From Tupaia tana (taxonomy: Eukaryota > Chordata > Mammalia > Scandentia > Tupaiidae), in assembly GCA_026018925.1 (NCBI GenBank), contig JAKSZU010000002.1, forward strand, positions 55,271,837 to 55,335,836: 64,000 nucleotides of DNA, in the 5' to 3' direction. This document shows positions 12,201 through 26,389 of this stretch, piece by piece. Made by a program: the position numbers and the translations under genes. Below the pieces are notes generated by a model. That model saw nothing but the letters and a program-made list of their open reading frames with translations. It did no database searches and was not told where the DNA came from. Within the stretch, counting starts at the first letter, position 1. Each line of letters begins with the position of its first letter.

Positions 12201-13239
12201 CACTTCCTGAGACACAAAAACAGTAAAACTTACCCATGCTGCTGATGTTGTGCTTACATGTCAGATCAAATTGTTCATCAATTTGAATATTCCTTATTTC
12301 TTGACTAGGATTGCCATCATACGAAGTATACTTATTTGGTAAAGTGTAAAAATGTATAAATATCTAAACGTACTTGCATTATTTATTCTTACATGTCAAC
12401 AGCCTTTCTAGTCTTCACATTTAGAAAAATCAATGAAAATGATAAGCAAAAGTATTAAAATATTCTTTCAATGTCTTTAAAATACGTTAAACAGATGTCT
12501 AATCTTTAGTGATTGTATTTATTATAATTATTTTCAGTACCAAAAACTTGAATATCTTTTTTCTTTACTTGTTCTCTGTTTAGTCAGTATTTAAAAACTA
12601 ATAAAATAAGGAAAAGAAAGTAAGGCTTATATCAAGTCAAATTATTTTTCCTCGTGATTCAAAATTAAAATGTGGCATTGCAACTTTTTATAACACTAAC
12701 CTAAGGAAAAACATAAGATAAAGCTTAAGTGATTTTAAGAATGATGTTATTGAGACATGATTATTGGAAATTGTCATAATTTTAGGTAATTGGGAATTGT
12801 TTATAAAGCCTCGTTTTTATATTTAATTTTTCACATAATAAAGTAAAAGACTACTTCAAAGAAATCTAAAGCTCTTAAATCTTGGGAATTAGTTACATAT
12901 CTGCATCACGCTTTGCTATAATCCATCTTGTTTTTAAATTTTGTTTTATGACCTGCAAAGGGAAAAAATTAGAAAACCATACTGAGAAACTAGAGAGACT
13001 GAAAACGTAGGCGATTTTCCTGACTTTTCCTCCAGTGAATTTCTGGTTGTGTAACCAGAGCATTTAAAACTAGCTGATAGAGAACATGGTCTTTCTCTGA
13101 GGATTCCTGCTAGAGAGTCTAAGGAGAAGGCCCAGCCCATGTAGTACCTCTAGCTTGAATTATCACCCTTTCTCCAAACTCAGTAGTGTTCATGCCTAAT
13201 AGAGTACCAGATATAAGAGAAGATGCCTGTGGAACTCTC
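12201..13239. other. AT-rich unique sequence
   Basis: Very AT-rich with A/T runs. No feature recognised. Confidence 0.3.
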
Positions 13240-13254
13240 CCCCTGTATTGTTTT

Positions 13255-13518
13255 TTTGTTTTGCTTTTTGAGAGATTTTTGCTATAGGATGCTAGCGCTC
13301 GCCAGCAAGACAGAGAGAGACAAAGAGACAGAACGCGAGAAATCACCCCCACACACACACAGGCCCACCATCTCTTCTCCTCCATTCTCCTCTGGGGATC
13401 TTGGGCATGCACACACACACACACCCGGCATGAGGTTCAGCCACTGGGTCCAGGACTCGAACCACAGTTGAGTACATGGGAGTCCAGTGACATAGCCATT
13501 ACGTCAACTGCTGGTCCC
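13255..13518 (-). mobile_element. tRNA-derived SINE with perfect 15-bp target duplication
   Basis: Antisense copy with a tail of T runs, ttgctataggatgctagcgc, the body gacagaacgcgagaaatcac, and the head ending tcaactgctggtccc. The same 15 bases (cccctgtattgtttt) lie at 13240-13254 and 13522-13536. (CA)n runs replace part of the hairpin and mid-arm. Confidence 0.95.
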
Positions 13519-13536
13519 ACCCCCCTGTATTGTTTT

Positions 13537-14725
13537 AAAGTGCACGTTTACCTGATTTTCTGAATGATTCTTAATTACACAGTTTTTGCATTAAAATGGC
13601 TTTAATAATGTACTTTTAAAATAAAATTTTCACTTTATCTGTCTTTTAAGACTATCAGATAATGCTCCTTTGGTGCCCGAAGAGAAAAGATCTTAAATAC
13701 AGAGAACAATCCTGACTTCAGACAGCACAGAGCCCTAAGCATCCACATCATACTCCCTAAATCATCGTCTTCCTTCCTGCACAACCTCTTGGTTCCACTC
13801 CTGAGGGGGGCCTATGTTACTATGGAGTAAGGTGCATGTGGCAAGGAGGTGATTTCAGCAGGGGAATCTTGAGCCTAGCTTGGTGGACAGCATCTGTAGA
13901 AAAGTCTTTTTAGCCAAGGACCAAAAAGAACTTAGATGATTCTATATCTAGCACTGAGGGTTTATGCACCACAGGGAGAGTTGGAAATGTTAGAGATTTC
14001 TAAGCAGAGGGACTGACTTCTATTGAGTGAGATAATTATTAAATCCTGCTACTTAACATCATGCTAATTCCTCTCTTCCGATATTGCTGTCTAGAAAAAT
14101 CCTCAGTGATCTTCAGTGTTCCCTAAATTTGCTAAGGAGATAACAATAAGTTATTTCAGCAGGTTATGTACGTTTTCGTTTATAAGCTTGATTTTGTAGA
14201 GACTTATGAACAGAAAAACAAGTATCTCATATTGAAAAGGCATTTGTTCTAGATAAGTGTTTGGAAGACATTTAATTTAGACCTAAATTGCTTCTAGACT
14301 TAGTCAGAAGGAGTCCTGTTGGTATGTATTTAGCCAGTCATTTCAGTGGTAAAACATGGTCTTACGGTTTTGATCCTATAATCTGTCTGAATGAGTCACT
14401 CTTAATAAGTGGCTCACCAATGAGTTAGCTCACATTTTTCAAAGTGATTTAACTGGACCTAAAAATGACCCCATATAAAAAGGAGAGTGTGTATGAGCTG
14501 TCTTCCCCCTGTAGTCCTCCTCATTGAGGAATTCACAGAATCTGTTAACTTATTAAAGCATTGAAAATTCCAGTGGCGGAGAAATATTATTGACTTTGTG
14601 TAGCACTGTATCTCAGTTACCTGAATATGCAACTTTGAAAGCTTGGATTCCAGCTTTTGTCTGGCAGAACAGATATTTCTCAGAACTCATTTTGGTAAAT
14701 GTTAGGTTAAGCATCTTGCTTTACC

Positions 14726-14758
<33 letters not shown>

Positions 14759-17630
14759 GAAATTTTAATTTCTATTTCAGCATGAATTATAACTGAAATA
14801 AATAGCCATTCCAATTTTCTCCTATAGTCATTTGCCATTGACTAACCACAGGGAGGAACAAGGCTTGGTTTTCTACGCACAAACATACTCTCTCATTCCA
14901 ACTTTTTGTATGTTGATAGGGGGTCAATAGGATGAAGACTGGATTAGCTTGTGAGGCAATCAATGGAATTTCTAATGAGATGATGGAAGATACACTCTAG
15001 TAAATATTTAAAGTCCTAAACAATTTATTAGAGAAAAGAAAGGTACTTCTGTGTAGATACTGCAAAGGCAGAATTTGAAATTTAAGGAAAAAACAATCAA
15101 AAAAACAAGGAATGTAGACTTAATGGTGCTTTCTTCGTTAATATATTCTGCCACTGGAACTTCTGTTATACCTAAAGGACAGGACAGAAAGCAGACAAGA
15201 CAAGTGGTTTGAGTGTCTCAAAAACACTGAGAGGCGGAAACTGTTTCTCCTCTAGAGAGTGCAGAAGACATAGGAATGCAGGCGTTGAGTAATAATACTT
15301 CAGAGCACAATACTAGAAGTTCCAGGACCTGTGCTCTTACTACAGGTGGTGACCTGTGACCACAAAAGGGTAGATCCTTTCTTTGTAATGCAGAAATGAC
15401 TCAGAAAACCCTCTAGTTTATCGAAGTTCTTAATAAACTTTCAAATTCTCTGGTCAGTAATTTTTTCAACACTAACATTGTGTTTTCAGAGCATTAACTA
15501 AGAAATACCCATAAGAGGACCACGGGATACATCTTTTTATCTTATTTTAATGCTACTCTAGACTAGAGCTCTTCTATCCCTATTTACTAGCCCAGTAGAA
15601 AACTGGATGGAGGTTTGGGTTCATAAAATCAGGCTCTATTTCTCTGGAAATAGGAATAATGATGGAGAATATGGTGAAGATTGGCCTGTGAGCTTCATTT
15701 CTTTCTTTTTTCCTTGTGCTTGGTGATATTTTAATTCCAGATGAGCTTCTCTGACACCCAGTCTGCTCTTAGGCTCTTGTTACCCAATTATTAGTCTAAC
15801 CAGCACATCAGGATACTATCTCTGGACTCCACACAGACTACAGCACAGAGAGAAATACAGGCCAATAGGGAGCAGGATCCCAACACAGAAAGGGCTTATA
15901 TGGCACCTTGAGCAAGAAGGTCTAGATGGTTTGACTTGATTTGGGTCTGGCCCATGGTATGTACAAATAAAAAAATGCATTTTAAATTATACAAACTTAT
16001 AGTTTGAAAAGAAGAAAAAGGTCATGAAAAAATTGTTTATTTGGGGTTTATTCCATATTAATTAAACAAGTGGAAGGGATGGAGCCTAATGAAAAGAGAC
16101 ACCCCCACATTACTGAGTTGGGTCCCCTTCAGCACATATCACCGTTGCTTAGGGAAGCGGGAAAATGGCTTGCCTAGAAACTATAGAAAGTCAGATTTTC
16201 TCACAGCCATGAAAGACAGGCTGGTCTCTCAACTCTACAAGATAGCACTATGGATTAAAATGCAAACCTAATGTCTCAATTTATATAGACAAATGTAAGC
16301 ATCATAATGGTCAATATTTACTTGGCACTTGACATTTTAAAAAGACTCTCTTCATTCATTGACTCATTTGATCCTTCCCAAGATGAGGGAAGTTCTATGC
16401 TTAATCCACCCAATGTTTTCCAAGTGTAATCTTCACTTTAAATATCCTACATCCTTTTCATAGCTTTTGTTTTAATTGTACCCCTCCCAAATTCAGCATT
16501 ACAGGGTTCAATCTCTGTGGGCTAGTTTGACTTTCATACCTACAAATACCACAGGAATCCCTGATTAAATTCCATGTTCCAATTTTGCATTTAAAAAATA
16601 TTCTCATTTCATAGTTGAAAGAACTAGAGCCTGGAGACACTTGATTTCCCCCACCCCCAAACTAACACATCCTGAAATGCAAACAGTGGTCTGCATGCTT
16701 CTGGAACTATGTTCCATCCTTGCATCATTCTTTATGGAACCCCTGCACATTGTTTCTGGTTATAGTGACAGTCCCTAGTGTAAGGCTTTACTCTCAGATA
16801 ACAACCACAAAATATGTGCTGAATTAGTTAAAGTGCAGTGAAGCTCCCAGCAGTTTTTCAGGCCTCTACTTAAGTTTCTCTAAGAAATAGGAAATGAGAC
16901 AATCATCCTTCATGGCCTGAGTCTATGGGCCTGAAATTGGGTTGGACAGGTACTTAGAATACAGCCTGCTGAGAAAAGTAATAGTCTCCATTAATTTTGA
17001 CCCAAGTGTTTCCCTGATTCACAGTATCATGGATGCAAATGTGGTCAGATTAAGAGTTAAAGTGATAACCTAAACCTGACCTTCTTACCTGCACACTGAT
17101 AAAGTCCATGGATATTTCTGAGAGCCTGAGAAATTGCCTTAGGTATGCCCCGTCTAATGGTTTGAGAGCTGTAGGATACTCTTCCTCATTGTGTCTGTCT
17201 CTCACCAACCTGTCCTCATGGTGTCTTGAACGCTCCATGAGATAGGCACTAATGAACCCAAGATCGCCAATCTCAGTGTTACACAGCCTGCTATCCTCCC
17301 CACAGAGACGAAGAGATCACCCACCCCATTCCATACTCAGTAATTGCAAATTAACTGTGGCATCCATTTCCTGTGGTTCCACTTTTAGTCTCGCCTTGTG
17401 TTTATTTTAATCACCTGCACTGAAACCATTCAAAGAACTATGTTATATCATGTTCTCTACATCGGGTAGAGCTGGATCTGCCCTTTATCAAGAGCTCTAA
17501 AGAGACTCAGGCCCCATTGTCAATCTGGACTTAGGGTATTTGGAGCACATTTACAGAGACATTAAAGAGTGATCAGATATTTAAAGTGCTGAGAATAATG
17601 GAGGAATGCAAAAAGTCCTGGGGTCACTGG
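13537..17630. other. SINE-free unique sequence
   Basis: About 4 kb without any lineage-specific SINE, the longest such stretch in the left half. There is a poly(A) tract at 14726-14753. Small open frames (for example 16089-16271) show no family resemblance or exon boundaries. No promoter, RNA gene or conserved motif recognised. Confidence 0.35.
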
Positions 17631-17639
17631 CAGCATTTT

Positions 17640-17800
17640 AAAAAATGAAAGAACATGGAAGTTAGAATCAGAGACCTACATTTACTTTGTCTTAATAGCT
17701 GTGTAACTATGATCATTTACTTTGCTTTTCTGTCTCAGTTTCCTCATCTCTGAGATAGGAGTTGTATCACCTTATAGTGTGTCCATATTATCTAACATCT
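17640..17800 (+). mobile_element. MIR SINE
   Basis: MIR core: gaagttagaatcagagacct, aatagctgtgtaactatgat, ctcagtttcctcatctctga, gataggagt. Confidence 0.75.
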
Positions 17801-18266
17801 AATAAAAGATTTTAGAAACAGTGGGAATAAATCAATGTACATATTTGAAGTTCCATTTATTCTCACTCACAAAGGAATATTGACCCTGGAAGTTTGAAAA
17901 GTGTGGGCACCAGAACTCTTGCATTATAGAAATGATGTAAACAATCCCCTGCCCGTCACACAAACACAAGCCTGTCATTATGTAAGAGTGCCTGAAGTGA
18001 ATCTCTCGGCATCTCAAAATGAAGAGATGCTAATATTGATCATATCAGATGCCCCATACCAAAAGGCTCCTTCCATCACTTCATAATGTGAATCCATGTG
18101 GAAATATATAGTGATCCTGCATTTTAAGTAGTGCATGACAATTCAAGATTAGTAAGTAAATTCAATATAATATCAGCAAGCAATTTTTTAAATCAACAGT
18201 ATTCCTTTCTATATTCTGTTCCAAAGTCTATATTTACTGCTATTGGATAGGAAAGGGAAGAAAGAA

Positions 18267-18374
18267 TGTGGGTGTGTGTGTGTGTGTGTGCGCACGCGCA
18301 CGCGTGCGCATGTGAGTGTGTGTGTGTGTGTATGTGTGTGTGCGTGTGTGCGTGTGTGTGTGTGTGTGTGTGTG
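18267..18374. repeat. (TG)n/(CG) alternating purine-pyrimidine tract
   Basis: About 105 bp of almost uninterrupted alternating purine/pyrimidine, (TG)n with a central cgcacgcgcacgcgtgcgca block. This is a classical Z-DNA-forming composition and probably a polymorphic microsatellite. Confidence 0.9.
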
Positions 18375-19691
18375 CATCTTGGTAGTCAGAGTTTATATTA
18401 AAGTAGAAAGAATATCCCTTTATATTTGATCAACATTGTTTTTGTGCTTCTCTTTAAAGTAAATGGTTTTGTTGTACTCAGCTTATTTTTGCTTTGCAAG
18501 ATGCACTTTTTATATATGGTGAACTACCCAAGAGAAAAGACACCCTCTTGTCATATGAATAAAATTGTTGCCTAAATTTCTAGGAAGGGGTAATAAATAC
18601 AAATATTGCTTTAACATATATGAATAAGTAAAATTAACTAAATTTTATGGAATGCATAATATTAAAAAGTAGCAAATTGCCCTAATTTGTGATAAGTTAA
18701 TGGGATACATCTTGTGGTCACCTTAAAATGCTGTCTGATGTCAGAATATCTATAGCCAACAGTGGCCTCCAATACTTCTCCACCCCTTATTTTGAGAGAA
18801 TCAACAAAGCAACCAGATACACTTCTGTTCTTCATATATGCTTACCACTTTCCAATTTGGAGATCACATGAGAGATATTTAAACTAGGATGAATGTGTTA
18901 GGTATAAATAAATATGGTTTTAGACATAAATGGTCTTGATCCAACTATAAACCCCTGCAGTTTATGAATTTTTTCCCCTATATAAAGAAGAAATTGATAA
19001 GGCTAATCTGTTTCAGGCATAAGTTTTGAGGCAGCAGTGAGGTATTTTTTTTTTTCTAAAGGTTTTCAAAACTTTCATAGTTATGATATAAATTTTAATT
19101 GAAAATTGAAAGAGTTCACAATCCATAAAATGCCCGTGGCATTTCCAGAAACACTTTTAAAATTGCTATAGTATAAGTTGAATATGCATTTATGCATTTC
19201 TCAGTGGATTATTCTCCCTTGTTAACTAGACTGAGAAAAGGCAATAAAATATTCAACAGCCTAGTGAAGTCTTTCTGATAAAGAATTCAGCTATAACAGC
19301 TACTCAACCAGCAAATGTCTTTTTCAGGGACAACCCTAGAAACTCTCATTCCACTAATCATTGATAAAATGTTCTCTATGGAAGAAATGCAAATGAATGA
19401 AAACTGAAACATCTCAAAACTGTTAAAATAATCAGAGAATAGATTTTCATTGTACTTTTCAGGGAAGAGCTTAGATTAACCAACTCACTTTTTCTGCATT
19501 GACTTTGTAATTTCTCGAATCGCATTTCTTTTGGAAATGTTATCAGTTTAAAGCAATAGAGTCCTGAGAGTGTTACGTAAAGCTACTATACAAAGCTAAC
19601 CCTATTCTCTAATGGTCTGAAGGAGGCCATGCAACAGCTTTGAAAGGGAGATCTTGGGAGAGGGCCAGGGTTTCTTACTGAAGAGCTGTAT
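18375..19691. other. AT-rich unique sequence
   Basis: No gene, RNA or repeat recognised. Confidence 0.3.
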
Positions 19692-19704
19692 AGAAAGGGT
19701 CATA

Positions 19705-19980
19705 GGGACCAGCAGTTAGCGTAATGGCTATGTCGCTGGACTCCCACATAGTTGACCGTGGTTCGAGTCCTGGACCTGGTGGCTTAAATTCACGCCGGGC
19801 ATGTGTGCGTGCGTGCCCAAGATCCCGAGAGGAGAATGGAGGAGAAGGGATTGCGGCATGGCCATGCCCCCTGGGGGATGATTTCTCACTTTCTATCTCT
19901 TTGTCTCTCTCTGTCTGTCTGGCGAGTGCACACACCCTATAGCAAAAACCTCTCCAAAAAAAAAAGAAAAAGAAAAGAAA
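19705..19980 (+). mobile_element. tRNA-derived SINE, long form, well preserved
   Basis: Complete copy: gggaccagcagttagcgtaa, B box ggttcgagtcc, ccgagaggagaatggaggag, ctatagcaaaaacctctcc, poly(A) with AAAAG units. Target duplication agaaagggtcatag at 19692-19705 and 19981-19994. Confidence 0.95.
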
Positions 19981-20199
19981 AGAAAGGGTCATAGTAATTC
20001 CAAAACTTTGCCTGATAAACTATCATAAGTCAGAACCCAACTCATAATTATGGGTATTTCAGGTGAAAACAAGAGCATAGACATGAAAAATCACCAGATA
20101 TCTTCCAAATCACACTGAAACAATTAGATTTAAATTCCTCTTTTTCTAAGACCTATAGTAGAGATGCTAGATAAGATAAAATAAAACAAAATAGTGACT

Positions 20200-20464
20200 G
20201 GAACCAGCAGATGGTATAATGGTTATGTCACTGGATTCTCACATAGTTAACCACAGTTCAAGTTCTGGACCCAGTGGCTTAAAACTCACGCTGGGCATGG
20301 GTGGGTGTGTGCCCAAAATCTAGAGAAGAGAATGGAGGAGAAGGGATTACAGCATGGCCATCCCCTCTGGAGGGTGATTTCTCACTCTCTGTCTCTCTTT
20401 ATCTCTCTGTCTCTCTGGTGAACACACGTGTCCTCAGATAAAACTCTCTAAAAACAAACAAATA
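20200..20464 (+). mobile_element. tRNA-derived SINE, long form
   Basis: ggaaccagcagatggtataa head, the usual body and tail, and an A-rich 3' end with AAAC/AAAT units. Target duplication aaaatagtgact / aaaatagtgatt. More CpG decay than the neighbouring copy at 19.7 kb. Confidence 0.92.
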
Positions 20465-20638
20465 AAAATAGTGATTAAGTAAGCGTCTCTTTTTCTCTGA
20501 ATCTCTTAAAGAAGAAAGAAAGATAATGTACAAGAAAAGGGATGTAGAATATAGATAACTTTTATCTTGGAAATCAAGTTCCAAATAATACAGAGATTAA
20601 GATAAGTCTGCACAGAACTGGCAGTAATTTTCTCTTAT

Positions 20639-21246
<608 letters not shown>

Positions 21247-21249
21247 AAT

Positions 21250-22185
21250 TATGCAAGAACACTGTACCCTTTAGTTCATTTTTTTAAATTTAAAGGATAA
21301 GCCAGTTATACTAATTGCTAATGAAATTTAGCTTGACTTTGGATCTCACAGTATTTTGTCAAAACAATTGATAAATATTTATTCCAATATATTGAGAAAA
21401 CTATTTTGTCTCAACCTCATTATCTTCCCTGTGGTGTGGTTCTAATGCAGATGAAGCCTCCCCTACTCACTTTTACTCATAACTATCTCTCTCTGTTTCT
21501 GAAGTCAGCATCTTTTCCCTTATTTACACTTTTGCACACATTATTATGTTGTAATATTTAAATCTTCTGTTTAAAATATTATTTCATTTGTCTTGTTTAT
21601 CTGCCATGCCTTCCCAAATATATTTCAAGCTCTTCAAGATCAAATAGTCTCAGTATGCCCCCAAATGTAGTCCTACGTGTCTTCTGAAGGCTAAGTGAGT
21701 GTGTGTTTGTGTGTGTGTGTGTGTGTGTAGAGCAGAGAAAATCATCTAAATACACCAAGGCCATTTTCCAATAATTTTTATTTTAGAGCCCCTGAAACAA
21801 CATCAACCTGTGAAGATACCCTCAGCTTGGGCTGGATCAATGTGTATAGTGAACTCAGTAAGACAATATGTTAAGCTCTGACATGGACTTTCAACTTGCT
21901 CTTTTATTTTCTGCTCCTCATGTGTCACTTCTAATATCATTTATCAGTCCATACCTACAGAAGATGAATGAGGAAGTGGGTGCTGAGCCCTTCTTGTGTC
22001 ATATGTTGTACACTTCCTACATGCTCTGGTGTCTGGTGGTGGGTGGGCTACACAGGGAAGGAAACTGAGGGCATTCTTATGCCTTTCTTATTCTCTCTCA
22101 CCATGCTCATCAATTTCCATATCAGTAGCGTCATCATATGTTACTCACTAAAGTCCAAATTCTGAAATGAAATTGGAGATGTGCC
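21250..22185. other. Unassigned sequence with a (TG)n tract
   Basis: (TG)n at 21697-21728. The stretch 21590-21660 could be decayed L2 but I am not confident. No gene recognised. Confidence 0.3.
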
Positions 22186-22189
22186 ATGG

Positions 22190-23370
22190 ATTTATTTATT
22201 CAGTTATCAACTGAAAACTGTCTTGCTATGAACTGGATACACTTCTAAGCAATAGGACTACCATAGGGAACAAAACAACCAAGGTTCCTGCTCACAGAGA
22301 TCTTCCACTCTAGAATGGAGAGGGTGACCTGGCAGAAAATACACAGTAAATGAGCAATAAAATGTTAAAACAAACAAATAATAACAATTAATAATGGCAA
22401 ATGTTCCAAATAAAATAGAAGGATGCACTAGTGGTTAGAGATGTTGGGGTGGGTGCTAGTTTTGGAAAGGTGGTCTAGTAAGAACTTGTTAAGAAATAGA
22501 CATTTAGACTGACATCAGACTGATGAGAAGGAGCCAGCACATGATGCTGATGGAGCAGAGAAAGAGTAAGTAACCAACTGGGCCTTGAGTATGAAGAACA
22601 GAGAGAAGGTTTATGTGGCTAGAGCATGGTAAGCAACAGGCAGAATGGTAAAAGATGAGGTCAAAGAAGTCAGATAGCCGGGACAGCAGGGACTTGTAAC
22701 CTGAGGAATAATTTGTGACTTCATTCCAAATGCAGAGAAATTCAGCAAAGGGCACAGAACAGACGTGATGCACTCTGATTTGACTTTTCAAAGATCACTT
22801 TGGCTATGTAGCAAATGGTTGAAGTTCGAATGAGGACGTGAGAAAGCTGGAATACGCCATCACTACACTCACTTGAACTAATTGGACATAAAAGATAAGG
22901 AAGAGCAGGGGATTTCAGAGTAAGTTTTGCAGAAGGTGCTGAATAATCAGAAGGCAGACTAAATGACAAAAGTAATTAAGTATAGCCTTTGGAGTTGGAC
23001 TGAGAAACTGGTAGACACTTATGCTAACTATTGCAATGGCAAAGAAACAGATTTGGGAGGCACGGAGGTAAAAAGCAAGAGTTTTGTTTTGTATGTCAAC
23101 TTTGAGATGATTGTTATACTTCTGGGTCAAAAATTCCAAATAGTGAGTCAAAATAGTCAATTCGGAGACTAAAATGTCAAATTAGTTCAGCGATCAGTAT
23201 TTTAATCTTTGGAATAGTTACAGAGTGGATAGAAATAAATCACAATGATCCCTTCCATGGGGAACTAAAGGATTAGAGAAACAATCATGACCATAGATAG
23301 ATATATTATAGGTAAGATTCTTGGCAATTGTTCTAATGGGCCCCGAGAAAAGCATTTAGAGACACATAAG
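22190..23370 (-). mobile_element. L2 LINE, antisense, about 1.2 kb
   Basis: Reading plus strand, the landmarks of reverse-complement L2 appear in order: gaactggatacacttctaag, gggaacaaaacaaccaaggt, tcctgctcacagagatctt, ggaaaggtggtctagtaag, gagtatgaagaaca, taaaagatgaggtcaaagaa, then aaagatcactttggctatgt and tcaactttgagatgattgtt. The right part corresponds to decayed ORF2 sequence; all frames are broken. It is the longest L2 relic in the window. Confidence 0.75.
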
Positions 23371-23943
23371 AGGGAGGAACAAATTCTGACTCCGGTCACC
23401 CTTGATATTCCTCTGCTGAGTTATTCTGCTCTTCTGTAAATCATCTCTTATCTCCCCAGCTAAGTTCCTTTGAGTCAAAGTCTACAACTCTCCCAGGCCC
23501 ATCATTGTTTAATGACTGATAGAGAAAATTACAATTAGTTTTATGTGGTTAATGTCTTAATGTCATCAACATTTAATGGAGTCAAAGACTGTCCATAATA
23601 GCATTATTGGATTGAGCATCTTCTATGAACTTCCTGGTCTCATATTTTCGGGACTCTCAAATGCAATCCTTGGTCAAATACTAAAGCATAGCCTTAAACA
23701 GTTGTAGCAGTTTTTAACACAACATTAATACTATTCAATTGTAACTGTGCCAAGGCCCATATGATCTTTGCTGTTTCAATTCTCAAAGCACTCTGCAGGT
23801 CCCAATGTAAAACTTTGTGCTTAAATTCTTTACTGAATGGGTGGTGTCTAAGTATACAAAAACTGATGGGTAATGAAATCAGTTTCAAAAGGAAAAGTTT
23901 ATTTTAATAAAAAATGTTTCTTTCAATTCCTCATGCTTTTCTT

Positions 23944-24238
23944 TTTCCTTTTCTTTGTTTTTTTTTTTTGTTTGTTTGTTTGTTTGTTTGTATGATTGCT
24001 AGAGTGTGTGCTCATAGAGAGAGGCAGAGGCAGAGGGGAGGTAAGAAAGAAACAATCCCCCAATGGGGAATGGTCATGCTGCATTCCCTTCTCTTCCATT
24101 TTACCATCCTGTTGGAATTTGGGGCATACGTGCACATGTATCTGACATGTTTCTCAAACCATGAGGTCTGGGACTTGAACTGCACAGTCAGCCACGTGGG
24201 ATCTGGCCTCCTTAGCCACCAGCCCACAGGGCCAGCCC
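23944..24238 (-). mobile_element. tRNA-derived SINE, old subtype
   Basis: Antisense. Tail (GTTT)n, then gagtgtgtgctcatagagag, aatcccccaatggggaatgg, cttctcttccattttaccat, and head ccacgtgggatctggcctcc ... cagggccagcc. The head is of the ggggctggccctgtgg type rather than gggaccagcag. Target duplication ctcatgcttttctt / ctcgtgcttttctt. Confidence 0.88.
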
Positions 24239-24252
24239 TCGTGCTTTTCTTA

Positions 24253-26068
24253 ACACAAAATTTTCCTGTCCTTTAATAGTTATTAACTGTACTCATTACA
24301 GACTATGAACTCAAGAATCTATGAACTAGAAAAAAATTCTGTCATGGGTGGGATAGACTTTAGAAAAGTCACAACAGGAAAACGAGCAAAAGATACACCA
24401 TTTAAATGCATGCCAAACTGTGGGCGGTATTTACTTATAAATAAAACTTCTAAAGAAACATGCTTGATAGATAAATAAGTATAGATTCCAATTAAAAATA
24501 AATAGTTTAGGCAAATGTGATTGTTATCAATAGAAAATAGTGTTAAAAAGTCTCAGTGCCATTTTCAGGCTCCAGTATCTTATATTGTGTCTCCTCTCCA
24601 TGTTCATTCCTCCATGGAAGCACCATAGAACGTCAGGCTTCGAGGTCATTCAAGTTGGCCATCACATCCACCCACAGGCACACACTAACTTCACACACAC
24701 TCTCATTATCCTCTTGGGGAGCGTGTTGCTGTGGCTCACTAGGTAAGCTTGGCTCTGAGGTTGTGCTTCCTCAGGGGACTGCCCCAAGGGAGTCCAAGGG
24801 AAATCTAACCAATGGAAGCCATCCATTGCTCCAGCCTCATCCTGTGAAAGAATGTGGAATCTGCCACTTGAGAGTTGTGGGATAATATAAAATTCTGAAA
24901 GGCAAATATGGCCGATTATTTTCTTAGCCTCTACCAAAACAGGCCTCTACCCTTCATTTATTTCTCAGAACCTGGTAGTCAGCTCGTTGGAACAGAGGCA
25001 TCTGCTCCCATTTAAAATGAGTTAGTATTGGATTCAGCTTTGAAAAAAAAAAAAAAAAAAAAAAAAAAGACTTTAAATTTGGAGAAAAGCCTTTGTTTAA
25101 TCACATCAAGTCTGTGTCACAAGACAAAAAAATGCCAGGAAATTCCAAGCTACAGGCAGATACTTCATCTATAACTCATGCCATAGGGCTGTGGCATTTT
25201 TATTCTTTTATATGCCTACAGCCAGGGGATAAAGCAAAAGAAAAACTCTGATTTTTTTTTTTTTCTTTTTTTGGTCTTGTCAGTTCATGTCATAACCTTG
25301 GCATTACTCTCTCTGTTTTTTTAATTTAATAAGAATATGAGATTATACTGATCCTGTTCTCCTATTTCTTGTTAGTGCTGAACAAGCACTTTTGGCACTC
25401 ACAATTCAAATTACTGCCATGTTGCTCTGTGCCTTAGTATGTTTAGCTATGAAGTAAAGTGTCTTGACCTACCATCTATCTTTATGGCCTGAGAAAGAAA
25501 TTACTTCAACATTCCTGCTTTTAGCTCACATATATAAATCTGTGATCAGTGACATGTCTGCAGCTCTGAAGTGAGCACAAAACTATGTAGGACAAACAGA
25601 GCATACAGGATGTGGGGAGATGAATTTAGGAGTATGGGAAGAAAAAAAACACACACACACAAAGACCCAAAAGCAGAAGATTATTAACTCTCCTGCTTTG
25701 TGCCCAGCCATGGGCTCTTGATTTTATAAATAGAATGAAGAATGTATGTAACCCTCAGAATTATGAAACTCTTTCCCTTTTAAATGTGGAAAGCATTTAT
25801 TTCTCAGTATGAGTGCTCTGAATTTCTGTATTGCTTTTAGAGTTATGTGGTATATAATAAAAACATGGAGCCTGCCCCAGACATAGCACAGTTCACCTTT
25901 TCAAGGATTTTAAAACTGAATCATGCCAACTGTCTGGGAATAAAAAAGAAAAAAAATGAAATGTTAAGGCATAGCCTTTATTGATTGTGATTGTCAATTA
26001 TTATAACAGAAGAACAAAGCATGCTAGCACACAGTGACAGGAATATGGCTTTGGTGAAGTACAGAAGG
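24253..26068. other. Unique sequence with poly(A) and A/T tracts
   Basis: A 26-base A tract lies at 25043-25068 and a T tract at about 25252. No gene or named repeat recognised. Confidence 0.3.
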
Positions 26069-26158
26069 CTCTGTAATAGGTTAAAGTTTCAGATCAGTTC
26101 CCTATCAGTTAGTCTCTGTAATAGGTTAAAGTTTAAGATCAGTTCCCTATCAGTTAGT
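26069..26158. repeat. Perfect-length 45-bp tandem duplication
   Basis: Two adjacent 45-bp units beginning ctctgtaataggttaaagtt differ at one base only (c at 26090 versus a in the second copy). No SINE or L1 sequence is involved. The near-identity implies a recent slippage or local duplication event. Confidence 0.95.
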
Positions 26159-26389
26159 GAGTACTTATTGATCACCAATCAACTACATGTTTTGCTTACA
26201 CTAAATGTAAATGGTAGGATCTTTTTATAGAGAGTTTCCAGTCTAGCTTCAACATCACAGACTAGGATGCAGAACATGAGACCTAGGACATTGGAGAGGA
26301 ACTGGCCATAGGAACCCTGAAACCACTCCTATAGTGGGTAAATTCGTGACTTCAGAGTCAGACAAAGCTGCTTTACCTCAACTCACTCT

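Noticed and set aside
19705..19790. Possible functional tRNA gene (A and B boxes)
   Set aside because: The box-like sequences belong to the SINE head. The acceptor and anticodon stems do not close, and the segment continues into the SINE body.
22504..23172. Several 65-95 codon frames suggesting a gene
   Set aside because: They coincide with an antisense L2 relic, whose old coding sequence is broken in all frames.
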